Source of the DNA: Flavobacteriaceae bacterium
GTDB lineage: Bacteria; Bacteroidota; Bacteroidia; Flavobacteriales; Flavobacteriaceae
Assembly: GCA_002707025.1 (NCBI GenBank)
Contig: PALG01000017.1
Span: forward strand, 1-43,905
Length of the DNA: 43,905 nucleotides
Direction: 5' to 3'
The notes beneath the pieces were generated by a model, which worked only from the letters and a program-made list of their open reading frames with translations, made no database searches and was not told where the DNA came from. Numbering within the stretch: position 1 is the first letter of the stretch; each line of letters begins with the position of its first letter. Shown here piece by piece: positions 25,960 through 35,303 of the stretch. Made by a program: the position numbers and the translations under genes.

Positions 25960-27305
25960 AAACCTAAAATTAATTTTGAAAGATAGAAGAATAGGAAAAT
26001 TCCAAAAATATCATTGCTTGTAGTGATAAAAGGTCCCGTAGCAATGGCAGGATCAATCCCTCTCTTATTTAATATAATGGGTACAAATGTTCCTACCAAT
26101 GCAGCTACAATAATTACTGAAAGCATGGAAATAGCGATGGTAAAACTTACTCTTTGGTCAAGTCCAGCGATCCATCCAAATAAAATAACCAGAATCCCCA
26201 ATGCCAGTCCGTTAATAAGTGCCAGACCAATCTCTTTAAGAAGCCTGCTCAAAAGGCTTCCTTTTACATTATCATTCGCCAATCCTTGAACTATAATGGC
26301 ACTGGATTGCACCCCTACATTTCCTGCCATGGCAGCAATTAGAGGCGTAAAAAAGAAGAGTTCTACGTAACTGTTAATAGCTTCATCAAAACCTTTCATG
26401 ATGTATACACTGCCAAGTCCGCCAAACAATCCAAGTACCAACCAAGGAAGCCTTGCCCGGGTGAGTTTCAGTAAACTGTCACTAGCTTCCACATCGCCCG
26501 AAATACCAGCAGCCATTTGATAATCCTTTTCGGCTTCGTCTCTAATAAAATCCACAATATCATCAATCGTAACACGGCCTACTAAAGTTCCTTTTTCATC
26601 CACAACTGGAATGGCTTCCAAATCATATTTTTGCATGATCCTGGCAACATCTTCCCCTTCGGTGTGTACCGTAACATAGTCTACTTTAGGAATATAGATA
26701 TCGGCAATATGAGCGCGTTCGGGAGCCGTAAGTAGGTCTTTTAAAGAGAGTCTCCCTTTTAATTTTCCTTGTTTGTCTACTACATAAATGGAATGCACGC
26801 GGGTCACATTTTTAGCTTGACGGCGCATTTCCCGGACACAACCAGCGGTGGTCCAAGTTTCCTTAACTTTAACTAGCTCTTTCGCCATCAAACCTCCCGC
26901 GGTATCTTCGTCATACTTCAAGAGTTCAACGATATCTGCAGCATGATCGGTATCTTCAATTCTATCGATGACCTTTTGTTGAATGTCCTCATCCAGTTCT
27001 GCCACGACATCGGCGGCATCATCGGTGTCCATTTCATTCAACTCACGGGCAATTTCGTTGGGGGAAAGCCTTTCAAGGATTTTTTCACGAACATCTTCAT
27101 CCACTTCCATCAAAGCTTCCGAAGTGATATCGCTTTCCAGGGATTTTATAAGGTAGGTAGCTTCTTCGCTATCGAGCTCTTCGAGAATTTCGGCTACATC
27201 GGCAAAGTGAAAGTCGTGGAGAATTTCACGAATGGCATCTTGGTCTTGTTGAGCAATGAGTTGCTCAATTTTTTCTAGAAACTCTGTCGTTACTTGAAAT
27301 GCCAT
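25956..27305 (-). CDS. mgtE: Magnesium channel/transporter MgtE
   Basis: The 449-aa protein has the MgtE layout. An acidic N-domain of about 120 residues has repeats such as [13 protein letters not shown] and [12 protein letters not shown]. Two CBS domains cover about 125-255 ([12 protein letters not shown], then [12 protein letters not shown]). Five membrane helices from about 280 include [17 protein letters not shown] and the pore region. Mg2+ binding to the N and CBS domains gates the channel. Its start lies inside the 3' end of rsmA (41-nt overlap). No M-box riboswitch can exist upstream, because that DNA is coding. Confidence 0.95.
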   Translation of the reverse strand: MAFQVTTEFLEKIEQLIAQQDQDAIREILHDFHFADVAEILEELDSEEATYLIKSLESDITSEALMEVDEDVREKILERLSPNEIARELNEMDTDDAADVVAELDEDIQQKVIDRIEDTDHAADIVELLKYDEDTAGGLMAKELVKVKETWTTAGCVREMRRQAKNVTRVHSIYVVDKQGKLKGRLSLKDLLTAPERAHIADIYIPKVDYVTVHTEGEDVARIMQKYDLEAIPVVDEKGTLVGRVTIDDIVDFIRDEAEKDYQMAAGISGDVEASDSLLKLTRARLPWLVLGLFGGLGSVYIMKGFDEAINSYVELFFFTPLIAAMAGNVGVQSSAIIVQGLANDNVKGSLLSRLLKEIGLALINGLALGILVILFGWIAGLDQRVSFTIAISMLSVIIVAALVGTFVPIILNKRGIDPAIATGPFITTSNDIFGIFLFFYLSKLILGF

Positions 27306-28074
27306 CGCTTTCCATTTTTTGGGTGAGCGTTATAAATTCCCCAACACTCAATTGTTCGGGGCGTTGGGCAAATATAGTATCTTCTTTTAGTTTTTCAGAA
27401 ATCTGAAAGGTTTTTAAACTGTTACGAAGTGTTTTTCTTCGTTGCTGAAAAGCCGTTTTTACTACTTTAAAGAACAGACTTTCAGAACAAGGCAATGAGA
27501 AGTCTGCTTTTCTTTTTAACCGAAGCACGCCGCTGTCTACTTTGGGCGGCGGATTAAAAACCCCGGGTTTCACCGTAAATAAGTATTCGGCTTCATAAAA
27601 GGCTTGCGTAAGCACCGAAAGAATTCCGTAGGTTTTACTGCCTTCTTTTTCACAAATACGCTGGGCTACCTCTTTTTGAAACATTCCTGTAAATTCTGGA
27701 ATTTGATAGCGCCACTCCAGTGCCTTAAAGACTATCTGACTGGAAATATTGTACGGAAAATTACCCGTAATCGCAAAAGGGGACTCTCCAAATTGCTTCG
27801 AAAGGTCGTGTTTTAGAAAATCGGCTTCTATAATCTGGAAATTCTCCAAAGGATAATGTTCTTGTAAATAGGCAATAGACTCCGAGTCTACGTCCATTGC
27901 GGTTAACTCGATGGGTTTTTTTAAAAGATATTTAGTGAGTACGCCCATACCGGGCCCAATTTCGAGGACTTTGGAGTATCCTTCCAAGGAAAGGGTGTTT
28001 CCTATTTTTTCGGCAATCCTTTCATCGTGAAGAAAATGTTGCCCCAAATGTTTTTTTGCCCGAACGTTTCCCAT
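27265..28074 (-). CDS. rsmA: 16S rRNA (A1518/A1519) dimethyltransferase RsmA/KsgA
   Basis: The 269-aa enzyme dimethylates two adjacent adenines near the 3' end of 16S rRNA. It begins [11 protein letters not shown], has the SAM loop [11 protein letters not shown] at 37-47 and the catalytic NFPY at 105-108. The C-terminal [14 protein letters not shown] and [12 protein letters not shown] segments are typical. The last 13 or so codons overlap mgtE by 41 nt. Its ATG shares one base with the DUF4286 stop (TAATG). Confidence 0.96.
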   Translation of the reverse strand: MGNVRAKKHLGQHFLHDERIAEKIGNTLSLEGYSKVLEIGPGMGVLTKYLLKKPIELTAMDVDSESIAYLQEHYPLENFQIIEADFLKHDLSKQFGESPFAITGNFPYNISSQIVFKALEWRYQIPEFTGMFQKEVAQRICEKEGSKTYGILSVLTQAFYEAEYLFTVKPGVFNPPPKVDSGVLRLKRKADFSLPCSESLFFKVVKTAFQQRRKTLRNSLKTFQISEKLKEDTIFAQRPEQLSVGEFITLTQKMESDGISSNDRVSRKN

Positions 28075-28382
28075 TACTGTTCAGAAATTACTTCGAGTTC
28101 GGTTCTAAAAGCGACAAACTTCCCCGCAAATCGGGCACTTTGGCTGCGAAGGGTTTCAGCATCTTCCTCATAATATTTTTGAAGGGTTGCTTTGCTATCG
28201 GTTCGATATTGAATGGAATACGTAATGCCTCCCATTTCCTCTTCCACCTGTACTTTGGTCATTAAGGCTTTATGAAACTTCCCAGTAGCCAACATGGCGG
28301 GGATGTGTTCTTCTTTCATCCATTGCACCCATTGGTCGTGGATGCTTTCTTCAATATTTATAGTGACGTTGTAGATGTACAT
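28074..28382 (-). CDS. DUF4286 family protein
   Basis: The 102-aa protein ([20 protein letters not shown], then [18 protein letters not shown]) is a DUF4286 member, a dimeric alpha/beta-barrel-like fold found mostly in Bacteroidota beside rsmA. The function is unknown. It is tightly packed between the TPR gene (2-nt gap) and rsmA (1-nt overlap). Confidence 0.88.
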   Translation of the reverse strand: MYIYNVTINIEESIHDQWVQWMKEEHIPAMLATGKFHKALMTKVQVEEEMGGITYSIQYRTDSKATLQKYYEEDAETLRSQSARFAGKFVAFRTELEVISEQ

Positions 28383-28384
28383 GG

Positions 28385-30166
28385 CTAATTAATTTCGTCC
28401 CCCCGTAAGGTTCGGTAGCGTTTTCGGGCTTCTACGAAATAGATGCTATCCTCAAAATTAAAAATAAGCTGCTCGTAAAATTGTTTGGCTTTGTCGGGTT
28501 GATCGAGTTTTGTATCGTATAGTTTTGCCAAGCGGTAGTGGGCATCGTCTGCGAGAATATCCTCTTTGTAAAACTCAATGAGTTTTAGGTATTGTGCTTC
28601 CGCTTTTTGGTATTGATGAATTTTTTCATAAATACCTCCCAATTTCAATAAAGCTTCATCTTCAATTTTTTCCCCTTTGTGGGAGGTTAAAATATCCTTC
28701 AAAATGGCAATTGCTTCGGTATCTTTATCTTGGAGTTCTTTTAAATCGGCTTCAGCAAATTTTTTCAGAGCTGTTTGGGTAGAGTCTTCCAAGGAATTAT
28801 CCCGAATCATTAAACTAAGTTGCATGGCATCGTTTGCGATTAACTGGGAAGCCGATTTTTTCAGGACATCTAGCTGGGTCTGTGCCCATTCAAAATCTCC
28901 TTTAAAGTAACTTGTGCGTGCTACCTTAAACCGCGCTTCTTGTGCCAGTACATCGTTTTTCACCTTATTTTGCACTTGTGAATAATAGATAAGTGCCTCA
29001 TTGAACTTTTCATCATATACCAATATGTCGGCTAACTTAAGCTTTACCCATGCTTCCTGATAAACACTTAGAGGCTCTTTTGAAAGGGCTTTCAAATTGG
29101 TGATGGCCTCCTCCTTTCTTCCTTGTTTAAAAGCTAAAAATTCGTTGTAATCTATTTGAAGTAAGTACGTTTCGCTACTATATCCAAATTCTTGAAGTAA
29201 TTTTTGATAGGTAGTTTCAATGGCTGGAAAATCTTTTGTTTCTGCTAAGCGAATGGCTATTTGCAATAATTGCTGATGGGCGCTTAATTGAACCGAAGGC
29301 CTGTCTGCTTTTTCAATGATAAACTCCAAAATATCTCGAGCATCGCCGTAACTTTCTTCTTCAATGGCTATCTGACTTAGATCTTGAAGTCCATAGAGGT
29401 TTTCCCCTGTGCGAACATAAATAGCCTTTTCCTGAATGAAAGCTTTTTTGAAATCCTTCTGCTGAATAAATAGCCAACTCAATAACTGGTTGTACAATAC
29501 CTCTGGATCTTGCTGAAGTCTTTTTAGTAGTGTTTTCCGGAGCATTTCATTGGCTTCGTTGGTAGGGTCTTCTGTAATATACTGACTAAAATTTCTTTTT
29601 ACGGTAGAAATATAGGCAGGGTTTTTTAGCATGACACTTACGTAGGTGTCGAACATTTTTCCCAAATCCCCTTGTTCGCCATAAATTCTCGCCAATTGAG
29701 GATAATAATCACGGGTATTGTCAAGTTGCATGGCTGTTTCATACACTTCTGCCGCTTCATCAAGTTTACTATAATCGTTAAAAGTACTCCCTATTAAATA
29801 GGCGTATGCAGGTTGTTCTTTAACAGACTTGATGGCTTTTCGATAATTTATTTGGGCGAGACTATCCTTTTCCTGAAGCTCATAGTTGTAGCCTAACTCT
29901 ACAAATAGCTGTGGGAGTGTTCTCCTTCCAGAAAGTCGCTCTTTCAGCAAGTTTTCCGCTTCTTGAAACTGTTCCAGCTGTTGATGGGTTTTTACCAACT
30001 CCAATAAATAGCGAGTATGTCCAGGATTTTGCTTTTCGAGCCTTTGGTAAAGCACCAAAGCTTTTTCAAACTCTCCTTGTTCAAAGTAATTTTTAGCCAA
30101 TAGATCGTTTTGGCTAAAAGCCGAACCTCCTAGAAAAAGTAATACGATGACGAAAAAGCTGCGCAT
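28385..30166 (-). CDS. Periplasmic tetratricopeptide-repeat protein
   Basis: The 593-aa protein has a Sec signal peptide (MRSFFVIVLLFLGGSAFSQ) and TPR units through nearly its whole length, e.g. AKNYFEQGEFEKALVLYQRL near residue 24 and YEKIHQYQKAEAQYLKLIEF near 520. The C-terminal repeats resemble the YbgF/BamD type. It probably scaffolds protein contacts in the periplasm. It heads the leftward chain toward rsmA and mgtE. Confidence 0.88.
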   Translation of the reverse strand: MRSFFVIVLLFLGGSAFSQNDLLAKNYFEQGEFEKALVLYQRLEKQNPGHTRYLLELVKTHQQLEQFQEAENLLKERLSGRRTLPQLFVELGYNYELQEKDSLAQINYRKAIKSVKEQPAYAYLIGSTFNDYSKLDEAAEVYETAMQLDNTRDYYPQLARIYGEQGDLGKMFDTYVSVMLKNPAYISTVKRNFSQYITEDPTNEANEMLRKTLLKRLQQDPEVLYNQLLSWLFIQQKDFKKAFIQEKAIYVRTGENLYGLQDLSQIAIEEESYGDARDILEFIIEKADRPSVQLSAHQQLLQIAIRLAETKDFPAIETTYQKLLQEFGYSSETYLLQIDYNEFLAFKQGRKEEAITNLKALSKEPLSVYQEAWVKLKLADILVYDEKFNEALIYYSQVQNKVKNDVLAQEARFKVARTSYFKGDFEWAQTQLDVLKKSASQLIANDAMQLSLMIRDNSLEDSTQTALKKFAEADLKELQDKDTEAIAILKDILTSHKGEKIEDEALLKLGGIYEKIHQYQKAEAQYLKLIEFYKEDILADDAHYRLAKLYDTKLDQPDKAKQFYEQLIFNFEDSIYFVEARKRYRTLRGDEIN

Positions 30167-30236
30167 AGGCTAAAGATACCTTGGTTGAAATTAATACACA
30201 ACAAAGTTTATGCCTCTCTTCTGAAAAACCTAAATT

Positions 30237-31508
30237 TTAATCGATCCTATCAAAGCCACAATAAGGCACCAACACTTCTGGGATCTTAATTCCGTTAGGG
30301 GTTTGGTAATTTTCAAGAATCCCAGCCAAAACCCTAGGTAAGGCTAAAGCACTTCCGTTAAGCGTATGGACCAATTTGTTTTTTCCATCGGTATCCTTAA
30401 AACGGAGTTTCAAGCGATTGGCCTGAAAGGTTTCAAAATTGGATACGGAAGATATTTCCAACCAACGATCCTGAGCCGTTGAAAATACTTCAAAATCGTA
30501 GGTAAGGGCAGAAGTGAAGCCTAAATCCCCTCCGCAAAGTCGGAGGATTCGATAAGGCAATTTTAAATCCCGCAAAATTTCTTTTACGTGTTCCACCATC
30601 CCGTCGAGGGCCGCATAGCTATTATCGGGATGTTCAATACGAACAATTTCTACTTTGTCAAATTGATGTAAGCGATTCAACCCACGTACATGCGCCCCAT
30701 AACTTCCTGCCTCACGTCTAAAACAAGGTGTATATCCTGTACAGGTAATGGGCAATTGGTTGTGCGCCAATAATTCGTCACGGAATAAATTGGTTACAGG
30801 AACTTCTGCGGTAGGGATAAGGTATAGGTTGTCCATTCCTACATGGTACATTTGTCCTTCTTTGTCGGGCAATTGACCGGTTCCGAAGCCAGAAGCTTCA
30901 TTGACCAAATGAGGGACTTGAAATTCGGTATAGCCTGCTTCGGTATTCTTGTCCAGGAAATAGGTAATCAATGCCCTTTGCAAACGGGCCCCTTTTCCTT
31001 TGTATACTGGAAAACCCGCTCCCGTGATTTTCACACCCAATTCAAAATCGATCAGGTCATATTTTTTAGCCAATTCCCAATGCGGAAGCGCTTCGCTATC
31101 CAGCACAGGGATATCCCCCTCTTTAAAGACCTCTTCATTATCGTTTTCATCGGTTCCAGCGGGGACCAATTCATTAGGAATGTTGGGAAGTGTATATAAC
31201 AGTTCAGTGAGTTTATCGGAAGCATCGTTTAATTGATCCTGAAGCGTTTTGGAGCTTTCCTTCAGCTGCGTGGTTTTCTCTTTTAAAAGATTCGCTTTTT
31301 GAACTTCCCCATTTTTGAAAAGCATCCCGATTTCTTTTGAAAAGTTGTTGAGTTGCGAGAGGGTCTCGTCCAATTGGGCCTGCGTGCTTCTTCGGGTTTC
31401 GTCGGTTTGTAGCACTTCTTCCAAAATAGCATCGGCCTCTATCCCTCTTTTGGCTAAAGCTTGAACATAGGCTTCCTTGTGATCACGAATATTGCTTACC
31501 TGTAACAT
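30237..31508 (-). CDS. serS: Seryl-tRNA synthetase
   Basis: The 423-aa class II synthetase charges tRNA-Ser. An N-terminal antiparallel coiled coil covers about 25-110. Motif 2 (CFRREAGSYG) lies near 263-272 and motif 3 (NGSALALPRVLAGILENYQ) near 390-408. An exact -7 element lies at 31531-31538. A 70-nt gap separates it from the TPR gene. Confidence 0.97.
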   Translation of the reverse strand: MLQVSNIRDHKEAYVQALAKRGIEADAILEEVLQTDETRRSTQAQLDETLSQLNNFSKEIGMLFKNGEVQKANLLKEKTTQLKESSKTLQDQLNDASDKLTELLYTLPNIPNELVPAGTDENDNEEVFKEGDIPVLDSEALPHWELAKKYDLIDFELGVKITGAGFPVYKGKGARLQRALITYFLDKNTEAGYTEFQVPHLVNEASGFGTGQLPDKEGQMYHVGMDNLYLIPTAEVPVTNLFRDELLAHNQLPITCTGYTPCFRREAGSYGAHVRGLNRLHQFDKVEIVRIEHPDNSYAALDGMVEHVKEILRDLKLPYRILRLCGGDLGFTSALTYDFEVFSTAQDRWLEISSVSNFETFQANRLKLRFKDTDGKNKLVHTLNGSALALPRVLAGILENYQTPNGIKIPEVLVPYCGFDRID

Positions 31509-31530
31509 ATTCCTTGGGTTTTTGAAACGC

Positions 31531-31538
31531 CAAAGTTA
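31531..31538 (-). promoter_or_regulatory. -7 promoter element of serS
   Basis: On the minus strand this reads TAACTTTG, matching TAnnTTTG, 22 nt upstream of the serS start. Confidence 0.6.
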
Positions 31539-31583
31539 TGAAAAATGAAGGTTTTGAAAGGGGTAAAGTTGGTATTTGAACAA

Positions 31584-32906
31584 TTATTTTTTAGCGTAAC
31601 TTTCTGGAGAGGGTAAAATCCATTCATGGTGCTTGAAAGGTTCCCACGGAACGGATCCCAGATCTACTTCCGGATCGATAAAATCGTAATAAGTACCACC
31701 ATTTATTTTTACACGGCATACTGCATACACTGCAACATCCCTTCCTTGTTCTGCTTCCATTTTTTTAATGCGTTGCGCCATTTGCCAAATAAAATCGGGT
31801 TTGGAGCGTACGTCCCCACGCTGTTTTTTGGTAAGCAAGGGTTGGTATGGGTAATTGGTTCGGTTTCCTGTGGCTTTATCTTCTACCCAAAACACCAATA
31901 GTCCCGATCGGCTTCGTAGCATCATTCGCCAACTCAGTCGGTGGCCTTCTTCGGTCCAAAGTACATCGTCTTCAATAAACCAATGGCGCAGGGGCAATCC
32001 TACTTGAAATAAAAAATAAATACTAAACAAAGTGATGCCTACCGATTTGAATTTTGGGAGGATGACTTTTGCTTCAGAATAGATTGGCCTTTTCAGCTTA
32101 AACCGTTTGATAAGTGTTTCCGAAGAGAAAAAGAAAAAAGCAAAAGCGATACTCATGTAGGGAAAAATACCTACCTGAAACACTACGGAGTTAAACAAGT
32201 GAAAAAACAAGGACAGGTAAAAGGCAAAAAGCCGTGTTTTTTTCCAAAGGAAGAGTGGGATGATTGCCAAATCGAAAAGAATTCCGACGTACACAATACT
32301 TTGATGTACCCAAGGTTGCTGAAGCCATTCGCCAATGAGCCAATAGTTTTTCTTTCCGGCCATGAATAAGGCAGGTGCCGTACCATCCAACCATTGTGGA
32401 TACATTTTAGCCACGGAAGCATAGGTAAATACGATCCAAATTTGAAGGATAAAAACTACTTTCACCCATTGGGGCATATGAAGTTTCTTGAAGGATTCTT
32501 TTTTAGCATCAAAGGAAAGATACCTGCTTGCGGGAAATAAAACCATCATCCAACACACCAGCATCAACAAATAATAATGATTGTTGTAGGAGCTTTTTTG
32601 CATCAAATACACACAGGTCCACATCAAAGCATAGCAAGCCATTGCCCAGCGGTATTTATATCCCACCATAACGAGAAGTCCAAAGCACCCCATTACAAGG
32701 AAATAATAGATCATTCCATGGCCGGGAAGGGGCTGTAGAAAATCGAAGCCAATAAAATTGAAGGTAAACTGTGGTTCTACAAATACCTCCCGCACCCATC
32801 CGGTAGCAATAGCGCCAAAAGCTTCGATACTAATAAGGAGTCCGAAGGCTATTCGCCATAGGGCAAGTCCTGTGTTGTCAATGCGTTTGAATAAAAACTC
32901 ATTCAT
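31584..32906 (-). CDS. Vitamin K-dependent gamma-carboxylase homologue (HTTM domain)
   Basis: The 440-aa membrane protein has about six to eight hydrophobic segments in residues 15-305 and a soluble C-terminal part. Compared from memory with human GGCX, it keeps several blocks: TYASVAKMYPQWLDG (161-175) aligns with the segment holding the catalytic base Lys218, placing the equivalent at Lys167. FHLFNSVVFQVGIFPY (235-250) aligns with the HCMNSQLF...GMFPY region. RLSWRMMLRSRSG and FIDPEVDLG...WEPF match the C-terminal half. GGCX couples vitamin K hydroquinone epoxidation to glutamate carboxylation; bacterial homologues may only do part of this. It overlaps ribF by 8 nt (ATGAATGA), so it is translationally coupled to it. 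Confidence 0.85.
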   Translation of the reverse strand: MNEFLFKRIDNTGLALWRIAFGLLISIEAFGAIATGWVREVFVEPQFTFNFIGFDFLQPLPGHGMIYYFLVMGCFGLLVMVGYKYRWAMACYALMWTCVYLMQKSSYNNHYYLLMLVCWMMVLFPASRYLSFDAKKESFKKLHMPQWVKVVFILQIWIVFTYASVAKMYPQWLDGTAPALFMAGKKNYWLIGEWLQQPWVHQSIVYVGILFDLAIIPLFLWKKTRLFAFYLSLFFHLFNSVVFQVGIFPYMSIAFAFFFFSSETLIKRFKLKRPIYSEAKVILPKFKSVGITLFSIYFLFQVGLPLRHWFIEDDVLWTEEGHRLSWRMMLRSRSGLLVFWVEDKATGNRTNYPYQPLLTKKQRGDVRSKPDFIWQMAQRIKKMEAEQGRDVAVYAVCRVKINGGTYYDFIDPEVDLGSVPWEPFKHHEWILPSPESYAKK

Positions 32907-33831
32907 GTTTTTTCAAGAATTTCCTGGCAAAATCCTCATCCTTTTTAATGGCTTCTTTTAGCATAGCTACCGATGAAAAATGTTCTTCCCCTCGAATATG
33001 GGCTAAAAATTCTAACGGAATTTCTTTTCCGTAGAGATCCTGATTTAAATCCATAAAATAGGTTTCGATCGTTTTTTTAGTACCTCCCACAGTAGGGTTG
33101 GTCCCAATACTTGTAAGTCCGTAGTAGCGCTTCTGGTCCATTTCGGTTTGGGTAATATAAACCCCTTTTTTGGGAATGAGCTTGTAAGACTCGTCTACTT
33201 TTAGATTGGCTGTGGGATAGCCCAATTCTTTTCCAATGCCTTTTCCGGAGACAATGGTCCCGTGCAATCGATAGGGGTAGCCTAAATAGGTGTTGGCGGT
33301 AGCAATATCACCTTCCTGAAGGGCGTTTCTAATTTTGGTAGAGCTTACCGCGACATCGTCCAGTTCCTTTGCAGAGATCTCTTCTACCGAAAAACCATAG
33401 GTGTTTCCAAACTCCCTTAAGTCGTTGATATCGGCCGTACGGTTTCGACCAAAACGATGGTCGTACCCAATAATAATTTTTTTAGCTTTTAACTGATTCA
33501 CCAAGACATCCCGAACATATTCTACAGCGTTTAATCTTGAAAATTCATGAGTGAAGGGGTGTACGACCAAATGGTCTAAGCCTACTTTTTCCAGTTCTGT
33601 TTTCTTTTCGGAAAGCGTATTTAATAATTTAAGATCACTGTCTTTTTGCAAGACCATTCTGGGATGTGGGAAAAAAGTAAGTAAAACCGACTCCAAGTTT
33701 TCGTTTTGAGCAGCTTCTATTAAACGCTTTAATATGGCTTTATGGCCCACGTGAACACCATCAAAGGTGCCAATGGTCACGACAGTGCCTCTTTCACTTT
33801 TAAATGATGCTGCGCCTTTGTGTTCTTTCAA
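32899..33831 (-). CDS. ribF: Bifunctional riboflavin kinase/FAD synthetase RibF
   Basis: The 310-aa enzyme makes FMN and FAD. The N-terminal adenylyltransferase has TIGTFDGVHVGH at 19-30 and the YDHRFG segment near 122. The C-terminal kinase has GKGIGKELGYPTANL near 200 and ends with the EIPLEFLAHIRGEEHF strand. The start is TTG at 33829-33831, 1 nt after the pth stop; no ATG fits before the adenylyltransferase motif. There is no FMN riboswitch, since the upstream DNA is pth. It overlaps the HTTM gene. Confidence 0.95.
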   Translation of the reverse strand: MKEHKGAASFKSERGTVVTIGTFDGVHVGHKAILKRLIEAAQNENLESVLLTFFPHPRMVLQKDSDLKLLNTLSEKKTELEKVGLDHLVVHPFTHEFSRLNAVEYVRDVLVNQLKAKKIIIGYDHRFGRNRTADINDLREFGNTYGFSVEEISAKELDDVAVSSTKIRNALQEGDIATANTYLGYPYRLHGTIVSGKGIGKELGYPTANLKVDESYKLIPKKGVYITQTEMDQKRYYGLTSIGTNPTVGGTKKTIETYFMDLNQDLYGKEIPLEFLAHIRGEEHFSSVAMLKEAIKKDEDFARKFLKKHE

Positions 33832-33832
33832 T

Positions 33833-34465
33833 TTACTTTCCGTTAAATGAGTTCATGGTGTTTTTTATCCCTGCTAATCCAAAAGACTCGACCACTTCAC
33901 TAGCCTTCTTTAATCGTTCTGCTAGTTTTTCGGTTTCTTCTGCCTCCCATTCGCCCAATACATAATCTACTTGCCTTCCTTTGGCAAATTCGTCGCTAAT
34001 ACCAAACCGAAACCGATTGTATTGGGTGGTTTGTAATACATTTTGAATGTCTTTCAATCCGTTATGTCCACCGTCGCTACCTTTGGTTTTCACTCGAAGG
34101 GTACCAAAGGGAAGGTTGAGGTCGTCGGTAATTACCAAAAGATTTTCCAACGGAATTTTCTCCTTATCCAACCAGTATTTGACGGCTTTCCCGCTAAGGT
34201 TCATGAAAGTACTGGGTTTCAGCAATATAAATGAGCGTCCTTTTTTCTTATGAAGGGTTATATCGCCCAATTTGGCCGTTTCCCAGGTAAGCTCATTTTC
34301 TGAAGCTAAAAAGTCGAGCACTTTAAAACCAATATTATGACGGGTGTTTTCATATTTGGGTCCTATATTACCCAATCCAACAATCAAGAATTTTTTCATG
34401 GAATCACCTTCGGTATCGCTATTTTCTTTTTCTGAAGTGAATAATTTTCTGAAAAATGACAGCAT
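33833..34465 (-). CDS. pth: Peptidyl-tRNA hydrolase
   Basis: The protein frees peptidyl-tRNAs released from stalled ribosomes. The core starts at FLIVGLGNIGPKYENTRHN; the His in NTRHN (His43 of the 210-aa form) is the catalytic base. KPSTFMNLSGKAV and the DDLNLPFG segment are conserved. The ORF opens 22 codons earlier (MLSFFRKLFTSEKENSDTEG), a hydrophilic extension I believe is common in flavobacterial members; a start at 34399 (MKKFLIVG) is also possible. It follows the rplY terminator and is joined to ribF by a 1-nt gap. Confidence 0.95.
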   Translation of the reverse strand: MLSFFRKLFTSEKENSDTEGDSMKKFLIVGLGNIGPKYENTRHNIGFKVLDFLASENELTWETAKLGDITLHKKKGRSFILLKPSTFMNLSGKAVKYWLDKEKIPLENLLVITDDLNLPFGTLRVKTKGSDGGHNGLKDIQNVLQTTQYNRFRFGISDEFAKGRQVDYVLGEWEAEETEKLAERLKKASEVVESFGLAGIKNTMNSFNGK

Positions 34466-34490
34466 TCAGTTCTAATTTGTGTAAAAATAA

Positions 34491-34519
34491 AAAAAGCATC
34501 CTTAATCAGGATGCTTTTT
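34491..34519 (-). terminator. Rho-independent terminator after rplY
   Basis: Arms 34491-34501 and 34509-34519 (AAAAAGCATCC with GGATGCTTTTT) pair over 11 bp around a 7-nt loop. On the minus strand a run of Ts follows. It lies 21 nt after the rplY stop and separates rplY from pth. Confidence 0.85.
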
Positions 34520-34540
34520 GTAATATCTCTATAAGAAGTT

Positions 34541-35194
34541 TTATTCTTCAGCAGGAGCTTGTTCGGCAGCACCTTCGGCAGCAGCAGTTTCTCCTTCTTC
34601 TCCTTCAGCTTCATCTCCTTCTTCCTCTTCTTCAACGTCTGCGATGGCAGTACGGGAAGTTCTCACTTGACAAATTACGGTATTATCACCGTGCATGATC
34701 TTGAAGTTCTCTTGATCGATAGCAGTGATGTACATTTTGTTTCCAATACGCATTTCGGTAATATCGGCTTCAATAAAATCGGGAAGGTCTTTTGGTAAGG
34801 CTTTCACTCGAAGTTTACGGTTTACCACACGTAAAACCCCACCGTTTCTAACTCCACGGGCATTACCTACAATACGTACAGGTACTTCCATCATTACGGG
34901 CTTGTCATCAAAAATTTGATAAAAGTCGATGTGAAGGATTTTGTCGTTTACTGGGTGAAACTGAATGTCTTGAAGCACACAGTCAATTTTAGTGCCGTCT
35001 TCTAGTGCAATTACAACTGTGTGTACGTCTGGAGTGTACACCAAGTCTTTAAATGCAATTTCGTCTGCTGAAAAGTGAATGGTTTCCTCTCCTCCGTAAA
35101 CTACGCAGGGGACCTTCTCAGCATTACGTAAGGCTTTGGTTGCAACCTTGCCCACGCTTTCTCTTTTGGATCCGTTAATTGTAATTGATTTCAT
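34541..35194 (-). CDS. rplY: 50S ribosomal protein L25/Ctc
   Basis: The 217-aa CTC-type L25 binds 5S rRNA. It starts [20 protein letters not shown], followed by the L25 beta-barrel and a longer TL5-like second domain ([20 protein letters not shown]). The last 30 residues are a very acidic Glu/Ala tail, which is common in Bacteroidota. It has its own promoter and terminator. Confidence 0.96.
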   Translation of the reverse strand: MKSITINGSKRESVGKVATKALRNAEKVPCVVYGGEETIHFSADEIAFKDLVYTPDVHTVVIALEDGTKIDCVLQDIQFHPVNDKILHIDFYQIFDDKPVMMEVPVRIVGNARGVRNGGVLRVVNRKLRVKALPKDLPDFIEADITEMRIGNKMYITAIDQENFKIMHGDNTVICQVRTSRTAIADVEEEEEGDEAEGEEGETAAAEGAAEQAPAEE

Positions 35195-35244
35195 TATAAA
35201 TATTTAATGTTAAAAATGCCTGCCCCCTATGGACAAAGCGGGTG

Positions 35245-35252
35245 CAAAGGTA
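35245..35252 (-). promoter_or_regulatory. -7 promoter element of rplY
   Basis: On the minus strand this reads TACCTTTG, an exact TAnnTTTG match and identical to the trhP element. It is 50 nt upstream of the start. It overlaps an imperfect inverted repeat at 35249-35276 (GGTAG...CTACC with A/T-rich inner arms) of unknown meaning. Confidence 0.65.
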
Positions 35253-35303
35253 GTTTTTTTTCTGAAAAAAGCTACCGAAAATAAAGTTTTTTAAATGAAG
35301 GGG

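Noticed and set aside
27265-27400. Possible magnesium (M-box) riboswitch before mgtE
   Set aside because: The DNA upstream of mgtE is the 3' coding end of rsmA, which overlaps mgtE by 41 nt, leaving no leader.
33832-33900. Possible FMN riboswitch before ribF
   Set aside because: ribF starts 1 nt after pth and the upstream DNA is pth coding sequence.
35249-35276. Inverted repeat between prs and rplY as a prs terminator
   Set aside because: The stem is only GGTAG/CTACC plus A-T pairs, no T-run follows on the minus strand, and it overlaps the rplY -7 element.
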